Assembly: GCF_029227915.1 (NCBI RefSeq)
Contig: NC_079884.1
Coordinates: forward strand, 16,494,001-16,558,000
DNA length: 64,000 nt
DNA from: Hydractinia symbiolongicarpus
Lineage: Eukaryota > Cnidaria > Hydrozoa > Anthoathecata > Hydractiniidae
Direction of reading: 5' to 3'
Each line of letters begins with the position of its first letter. Position 1 is the stretch's first letter. Shown piece by piece: positions 58,901 to 64,000 of this stretch. Made by a program: the position numbers and the translations under genes. The notes under the pieces are model-generated. The model had not been told where the DNA came from. It searched no databases and saw nothing but the letters and a program-made list of their open reading frames with translations.

Positions 58901-61663
58901 TGTCATTAGCTAGTCTGCTATAAAGTTCAGTGAGAGAATTGCACGAAAAATTAGCTAATATTTTTGGCCAGTTAGTTAACAGTTCTCTCATACTGGAGAA
59001 TTTAACTTTGCCAACCTTGGTCAGTCTGATACTGAAGGCGAAAAACTCAATACTCGATTGGGCTCCCTCTTTCCAATAAGCCCTCCTTTTTAATAAGCTC
59101 CAATCCTCAAAATAAAAACATTTCTAAGAAATAAGCTCGCACAGGGCATTATTCAAGTTTTTATTTATAGTATGCCAGAAGTTTTTTGTCCTCATCAGCA
59201 AAAAAAAATCATCCAATTTAAATAAAAGACAAATAAATGAGAATTAAAGAATTTTGTTGACACATTGGCATTCGCAATTGCTGAGTACCGACGTGGATCA
59301 CAAAAAATGGTGTCTTTTTTTGTGGTTCTTATGGAAAGAGTTTCAAACTGCAAATATTTTTTTGCATGTAAATAAACAAGTAAATAAATTTTCTTGAGTA
59401 TAAGTTTGATGTTTTTGGGAAGTATAGCTATATTGTCAGTGTTAGAGAGTATATATCAAGTTTCGCAGGTATGTATATGCAAACAAGATTGAGGAATGAA
59501 AACACATTTGCACAAAAATGTTATTGGCTTATAATTACGTTTAAACGAAATTTACATTTAGGCATATGTTGTACTTTATCTTTTGCCTCAGAAACTTATG
59601 TTTTTTTATAACTCTTAAACTAAACTCTTAAAACAACCAATTCAGTGTAAAGTAGTAGTGATATACATGAATAAAATACAATGGCAGATTATTGTTTACA
59701 TGTATCTTTTGAAGTGCCACCATGGATAAAGTTCATAACCAATTTTTGCTCTCATAATTTTGAGGGCTATTTTGGCACCAGTTTTAAATGAGACAGAACT
59801 AAGGTCCACATACGTAACTAAAGCAAGATTTAATTTTTTCTTTTTGCAAAACAAATATAAAATCGAAAATGTCAATTATGATTTGATGTTAGATTTTCCG
59901 CATTTTTTGTGAAAATAGAATAAATTGTTCTGTCTTAAAGAACATTGCATGTATAGCTAGCTACCTAGCAATAGTATCATGCATAGCTAGCTAGCTATAG
60001 CTATGCATAATTCCTAAAAATAATGACTTCACTCAGCGTTTGTGTGACTACCTATTGAAAATTTTAAAGGAATGTTTACCAATATTCATCTCCCTTAAAA
60101 ACTTTATAGGATTAACATAATATTTTCTAGCCTCTCTATACAAGTTAAAAAATAAAGAATCCTAATTTTGCCAACATCAATCACAAGTAATAGTGCCTTT
60201 TTGTAACTAGTTAGCTAGCTATGTATATATTCCTTTATACGATGGTCCTGAGGTGTCATATTCACGACACTGCGCACTTCTGAAAAACACTGCACACTTC
60301 TCGTAATACACTGCACACTTCTGGAAAAAACACTGCGCAGTTCCAATTGAAGACTGTGATGTTTTTGTAATACACTGCGCACGTATAGGAAAACACTTCC
60401 TTTAAGCTGCAGAGTTCTTGTAATATACTGTGCACTGCAAAGAAAACAATCCTTAGCCAAAGTTTCTTGTTACTCTGTGTGTTTTCGGTTCTCGTTTTCT
60501 GTAAACAATACTCGGTTAGCGAAAATTATTCGGTACAGTCAGCGTTTTTGTTGGTCAACCCACTGAGAATTGATTTCATGTTGATTTTTTAAAACATATT
60601 AAGGCAAGATGTCAAGCAGTGTGATAAATGTGTTGTTAACTAGATATTTTAATGAGGAGTGTAGTCACATTGAGACACTTGCCTATCTGAATTTGGTCCA
60701 TAAAATAAGTATAAGCTTGTCAACTGTTAAAAGAAGACTTAAGAAAGTAGGACTACAACGGCTTTTGGAATAATTTTTAAATTGTTTTTATTTTGAATTC
60801 CTATGCAGAAGACCAACACCAAACCAAACGGAACACCTTCAACAACACAGCAACAAACACCATTTTTAAAATTTTAAGGTTTGATTTTTTCTCGCCACAT
60901 TATTTTGCCCCTAATACAACTCGTTGGGCGCGTTTTATTTATGTGAGTTTTTAAGTCCAATCAAATTCGTTGCAGATGAAAACGAGGTTCTTAATTGCTT
61001 GTAGTTGCAATTTTTCCCAATATATTATGTCTGGGGTTGTAGCTATAATGGTATTTCCCTCCACTTTTTTAATTGCTGATGACATCAAACAAAAAATGCT
61101 GCAGTCAGCAAGAAAAAAACTCATTTCTTTTGTCTTAATAGTATAATTTGTTTTATGCCATAGTCACTCTGAACAGCGGGTACTCTATGCATCCTTGTAC
61201 CTATACCCTTGTACCTAAGGGCCAAAACACCCAATACCAAATTGGGGTTAACACATTTAATAGCTGCAACCTGTCGCCTACGAGGTAATCAAATCCGTGA
61301 CTAGCTCTTATAATATTTTGGAAAATTTTACTAATTTCAATTTATTAAAATCCCCATATTGAAAAAACTTCGAAAAATCCATATCACTCCTTTCAGCAAA
61401 GCCCTCCTCTCTAGTTATGAATTTGAGAAAAATTACCCAGACACAGTAGTGTTACCAAGATTAGTGTAGGTACATACCAAATCATTGAAAATTCCACCAT
61501 GAATAGCCTGTCGCACTAATTCTTTTGCTTCTTCCAACTAAAGTTAAAAAGAAACATGTACTACCTGTCATTGAAAGTTACAAAACAATGCCAGATTTCT
61601 ATACCTCCAAATTTGGTCTGTATCTATTTTCGAATACTGCCATTGCAGCTAAGGAGCCAGAAC
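52964..61663 (-). CDS. PSMB7: Proteasome subunit beta type-7, last three coding exons
   Basis: This encodes the C-terminal part of the trypsin-like catalytic beta subunit of the 20S proteasome. The exons are 61663-61605 (SGSLAAMAVFENRYRPNLE), 61537-61478 (LEEAKELVRQAIHGGIFNDL) and 53158-52964 (GSGSNVDLCVITKDG ... VRQRSYKYPHG ... ending METS). Borders are GT-AG, phases agree, and the order matches the human protein closely, including GSGSN, the I-F-N-D-L turn and the P-N-K-K-G stretch before the C-terminal arm that wraps the neighbouring beta subunit. The catalytic Thr and upstream exons should lie beyond 64000. The intron 53159-61477 is 8.3 kb, and the next one upstream contains the LINE at 61.7 kb. 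Confidence 0.9.
53838..54545 (+). repeat. Interspersed motif GTCCCATACGTAAC
   Basis: Exact or one- to three-base variants of ATGTCCCATACGTAACG occur at about 53842, 53993, 54190, 54380, 54509 and 54527, mostly 130-195 bp apart, with poorly conserved DNA between them. Confidence 0.7.
54670..54744 (-). tRNA. tRNA-like cloverleaf, degenerate
   Basis: On the minus strand 75 bases fold as a cloverleaf. The D stem is TAAA/TTTA, the anticodon stem TCTTT/GAAGA with a 9-base loop, the variable region 5 bases, and the T arm AAAGG-TTCGAAT-CCTTT with a consensus B box GGTTCGAATCC. The acceptor stem (GTTGAAC/GTCAGAC) has two mismatches. It is too irregular for a normal cytosolic tRNA; it could be a tRNA pseudogene, a SINE head or a mitochondrial-type copy. 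Confidence 0.3.
55091..55501 (-). repeat. Tandem duplication of ~170 bp
   Basis: Two related units share CATTGTGCAAAACATCAAAA / CATTGTGCAAAAAATTAGAA, GACTTCGT and 'CCGCATAAATCCGCC / CCCACGAATCCGTC'. The 136-codon open frame across them repeats the same peptide theme (FCTMT ... SKDQIIS/ RIDLS) and I read it as non-coding. Confidence 0.5.
56487..56842. mobile_element. Foldback MITE with ~55-bp inverted ends
   Basis: The left end (GGAAATTTTCCACTT ... GTGGAATGGAATGAAAAGGA) pairs with the right end (TCCTGTTCATTCCACTCCAT, GGAAAATTTTCTT). The body, about 230 bp, has no frame. Confidence 0.65.
60250..60450. repeat. Short minisatellite around ACACTGCACACTTCT
   Basis: About six imperfect units of 25-32 bp share CACTGCGCACTTCTGAAAAA or close variants. 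Confidence 0.7.
60609..60773 (+). CDS. Helix-turn-helix leader of an integrase-type element, fragment
   Basis: An ATG at 60609 opens 54 codons: a start MSSSVINVLLTRYFNEEC, a middle IETLAYLNLVHKISISLSTV and a basic end KRRLKKVGLQRLLE. The spacing of two helices and the 'S-x-S-T-V-K-R-R-L-K-x-x-G-L' recognition helix match the N-terminal DNA-binding domain of integrase-core proteins repeated in fish and cnidarian genomes. The catalytic core does not follow, so this is a relic. Confidence 0.4.
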   Translation: MSSSVINVLLTRYFNEECSHIETLAYLNLVHKISISLSTVKRRLKKVGLQRLLE

Positions 61664-61754
61664 CTGGAAAGAAATAGGTGAAAACATCTCAAAACAATGG
61701 CGGACGGGAGGTACTTAAACCCATTAATTTCGCCGTTCATTGATACTGATACGC

Positions 61755-62210
61755 AAGATGGCGGCAAGAGCAGCCGTGTTTCGTGTTTCTCGTATAATGT
61801 TAGCTATAATTATTTGTTTTATGATAAAAAGAAAATCTTTTTTTAATACAGATATTATTGGCTTATATTGTGGAGAGAAACACCTGTTGCCAGGGGCAGA
61901 AACATATATTTCAGTAAGTTTATGGGATAGTAAAGATAAAAATAAAGGTAACATATCAATGCTGGGATCAAGACGTAAACATTCATGTCTTATTTTGCTA
62001 TTTGCTGTTGACATTGAGACTCAGCCTGGACCTGAATATATGAAAGAACTGTATAATTTGTTATCAAAAAGAGGTATGAAAATATTTCATCAGAATGTAC
62101 GAGGACTGTTGGCGAATATAGACCATGTTAAAGTTTTGTCAGACGAACACAAAAGCATTGACATGTTAACTTTATTCGAGACGCATATAAACACGAAAGC
62201 GTACACCTGA
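61755..62210 (+). pseudogene. LINE leader with 2A-like motif and endonuclease start
   Basis: From the ATG at 61755 (MAARAAVFRVSRIMLAI) a hydrophobic leader runs to SCLILLFAVDIETQPGP, then MKIFHQNVRGLLANIDHVKV and SIDMLTLFETHI, the first motifs of an AP-type endonuclease (the N of HQNVRGL and the E of ETHI are catalytic positions). DIETQPGP matches the 2A ribosome-skipping consensus D-(V/I)-E-x-N-P-G-P except Gln for Asn. The frame ends at a TGA; the next blocks are shifted. Confidence 0.7.
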
Positions 62211-62339
62211 CCTTTATCATATTCCGGGGTATACTTTTATCTCCCGGAACAGGAAAACGGGACTTTGCGGAGGAGTAGACATGTATATCTCCAACCGTAA
62301 TGGAAACGTAGATCTGACTTAGAATATCGTGACTTGGAG

Positions 62340-63000
62340 TGTATTTGGATTGAAATCTTTCAAAAAAGCTCTAAATCATTTCTTGTTGGATCATTGTACC
62401 GACCCCCGGCTGGTTCGAAATACCTACCTCGTAATTTTGAAACATTCCTTAACGATTATCTATGTTATCTATTGTTATGTCTCCATCAAAAGAAGTGAAT
62501 CTTTTGGGAGACATAAATGTTAATTTTTTGAAAGCAAACGATAATAAGGATACTAAGGAAGTATTTAATTTACATGGACTAAAACAAATTATTACTAAAG
62601 CGACAATAGTAACCGAAACATCAAAAACTTTAATTGACTGCATTTTAACATCTCGCACGGATAGTACTTATGTCAATGACGTAATACAAACTTCTATTAG
62701 TGACCACGACATGGTTGGCTTTGTGCGTATATTCAAGAGAGATAGGTTACCGCCGAAAAATGTAAAAAGTAGGAACTACGGAAAGTACAACAGCGACAAT
62801 ATAAACGAGGAGCTTAGACATCACTACTGGAGTCCAATGTACGAAATGAAAAATGTTAACGAAGCATGGCTTTATCTGAAGAATACACTTCTTAATGTAT
62901 TTAACAAACACGCACCGATAATCGAGAAAAGGGTCAAGGGTCAATTCTGCCCTTGGATTGACAACAACATTAGATATCTCATGATCGAGAGAGATTAAGC
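62340..63000 (+). pseudogene. LINE endonuclease C-terminal part and connector
   Basis: FLVGSLYRPPAGSKYLPRNF (62375-62430) is the central YRPP block. After a shift, VNLLGDINVNFLK gives the G-D-(I/F)-N catalytic motif, TLIDCILTSR the D-x-x-x-(T/S) block, and SISDHDMVGF the S-D-H box with the catalytic His. This is the standard order of LINE AP-endonucleases. Two frames are needed. Confidence 0.7.
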
Positions 63001-63519
63001 CCTTAGAAAAGCTCGTAAGACAAACGTAGCAGCAGATTGGAAAGCATACAGAAAAATTCGTAACAAATGTACCACTGACTTACGAACAGGTAAAGGTAAC
63101 TACAGTAGGGATCTGTTAAGTCGAAACTCAAGAAATCCAAAAAAGTTTTGGGACACTATAAAAACCATAATGCCCACCAAGACGAGGAAAGTTACTAATG
63201 ATGCAACTACAACTACCAGTAAATTCGAAAAAGTAAATACATTATGTTTATTTTTCTCCAACGCGGCACATCAGTAAAAATTAAAATCTATTTACCTAAA
63301 AGATTTTATCTGGAACAAACCAAAACAGTCACTTTTAAGAACATGTATGAAATTTAAATTTAACTATATATCACGCATATTTGTTGAGAAAGAACTAAAA
63401 AAGCTTCGGCGTCAAAAGTCAACTGGTTCGGATAATCTCCGCCAGCTTTATTGAAGGACTGTGCATCTGCGATTGCTGAACCACTGTGTTATTTAATCAT
63501 TTAAGTACCATCAGATTGG

Positions 63520-64000
63520 AAACACGCACTGATCACTCCCATCTTTAAATCAGGATCACCATCTGAACCAAATCGCTACCGACCAATATCTATATTGTCA
63601 AGCCTATCAAAAATACTTGAGAAAGCAGTTCATAGCCAACTTATCAGCTATCTAGAAGACAATAATTTATTATATCGTTCTCAATTTGGTTACTGCAGAC
63701 GTAGCTCCACGGACATAGCTGCGACGTTATTTACTGATAACATCAGAAAAGAGCTTGATAAAGGAAATTTAGTTGGTGCAATCTTCATTGATTTGTCGAA
63801 AGCTTTTGACACTGTTTCACATATCATCTTGTTTGAAAAGCTTTGCGCATATGGTATTTGTGGCAAAGAGTTAGAATGGTTTACCCACTACCTTTTCAAC
63901 CGTACACAACAGGTGGTTATCGATAACATCAAATCTAACACTGACAATGTAAAATGCGGAGTCCCTCAGGGATCTACTTTAGGACCGCTTTTATTTTTAA
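63520..64000 (+). pseudogene. LINE reverse transcriptase, N-terminal motifs
   Basis: The frame reads WKHALITPIFKSGSPSEPNR, YRPISILSSLSKILEKAVHS, VGAIFIDLSKAFDTVSH (motif A with the first catalytic Asp) and CGVPQGSTLGPLLF (motif B), then the window ends. These are typical of CR1/L2/Jockey-type enzymes. Motif C (YADD) lies beyond 64000. Confidence 0.8.

Larger units (their letters stand above)
53159..61477 (-). other. 8.3-kb proteasome intron: repeats, no nested gene
   Basis: The intron holds C/T-rich tracts (53205-53470), a recurring GTCCCATACGTAAC motif (53.8-54.55 kb), a tRNA-like fold (54670-54744), a tandem duplication near 55.1-55.5 kb, a foldback MITE (56.49-56.84 kb), an ACTGCACACTTCT minisatellite (60.25-60.45 kb) and a small helix-turn-helix frame (60.6 kb). 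No long gene was recognised. Confidence 0.6.
61690..64000 (+). mobile_element. APE-type LINE (CR1/L2-like), 5' part, running off the window
   Basis: The element starts near 61690-61755, at CAAGATGGCGGCAAGAGC-type sequence, and lies in a proteasome intron. Three coding parts follow in order: a leader with a 2A-like motif and endonuclease start, endonuclease C-terminal blocks, and a reverse transcriptase from about 63520. Stops and shifts at 62208, 62320, 62998 and 63460 show the copy is dead. Confidence 0.8.

Overview
The window reads as nuclear DNA of an early-branching animal, most likely a cnidarian and perhaps a medusozoan. This is an inference. The DNA is visibly AT-rich, the genes have many short GT-AG introns, the two conserved genes (an ETS factor and a proteasome beta subunit) are clearly animal, and most other coding DNA belongs to selfish-element families I associate with cnidarian genomes. 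No bacterial operons, rRNA or CRISPR were seen.

Layout. 0.6-2.2 kb: two degenerate fragments on the minus strand. 4.85-7.0 kb: a complete five-exon ETS-domain gene (+), followed by a possible small exon near 8.3 kb. 11.2-16.1 kb: a degenerate ~180-bp satellite array, split by a 2.7-kb decayed Polinton/adintovirus-like element. 17.6-28.5 kb: one long minus-strand gene. 30.5 kb: a THAP-finger fragment. 31.8-35.6 kb and 37.4-47.6 kb: remains of Polinton-like elements (two kinds of polymerase N-terminus, a DD35E integrase, a capsid-like gene, a tandem-repeat cargo gene). These flank a 1.8-kb spacer, and the right-hand set is broken by a DNA transposon and a BEL/Pao LTR element. 47.8-49.0 and 51.1-51.7 kb: two decayed multi-copy families. 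52.96-61.66 kb: the last three visible coding exons of proteasome subunit beta-7 (minus), with an 8.3-kb intron. 61.7-64.0 kb: a LINE (+) lying in the next intron and running off the window.

The most interesting object is the 17.6-28.5 kb gene. Reading its minus strand exon by exon, 21 coding exons join with GT-AG borders and no phase break into one 1,278-residue frame: an N-terminal KMT5A-like SET domain, a long charged linker, a basic/coiled segment with two zinc-finger-like motifs, and a C-terminal Crypton-type tyrosine recombinase. Three more downstream exons also keep phase, but one carries an in-frame stop. I infer a chromatin-modifying, DNA-recombining fusion, either an intron-rich Crypton or a domesticated derivative.

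The other elements show a layered history: Polinton-like elements decayed, one landed in a satellite array, and another was hit by two later insertions 50 bp apart, each with clean target-site duplications. Tandem Helitron-like ends, several MITEs and long microsatellites complete the picture.
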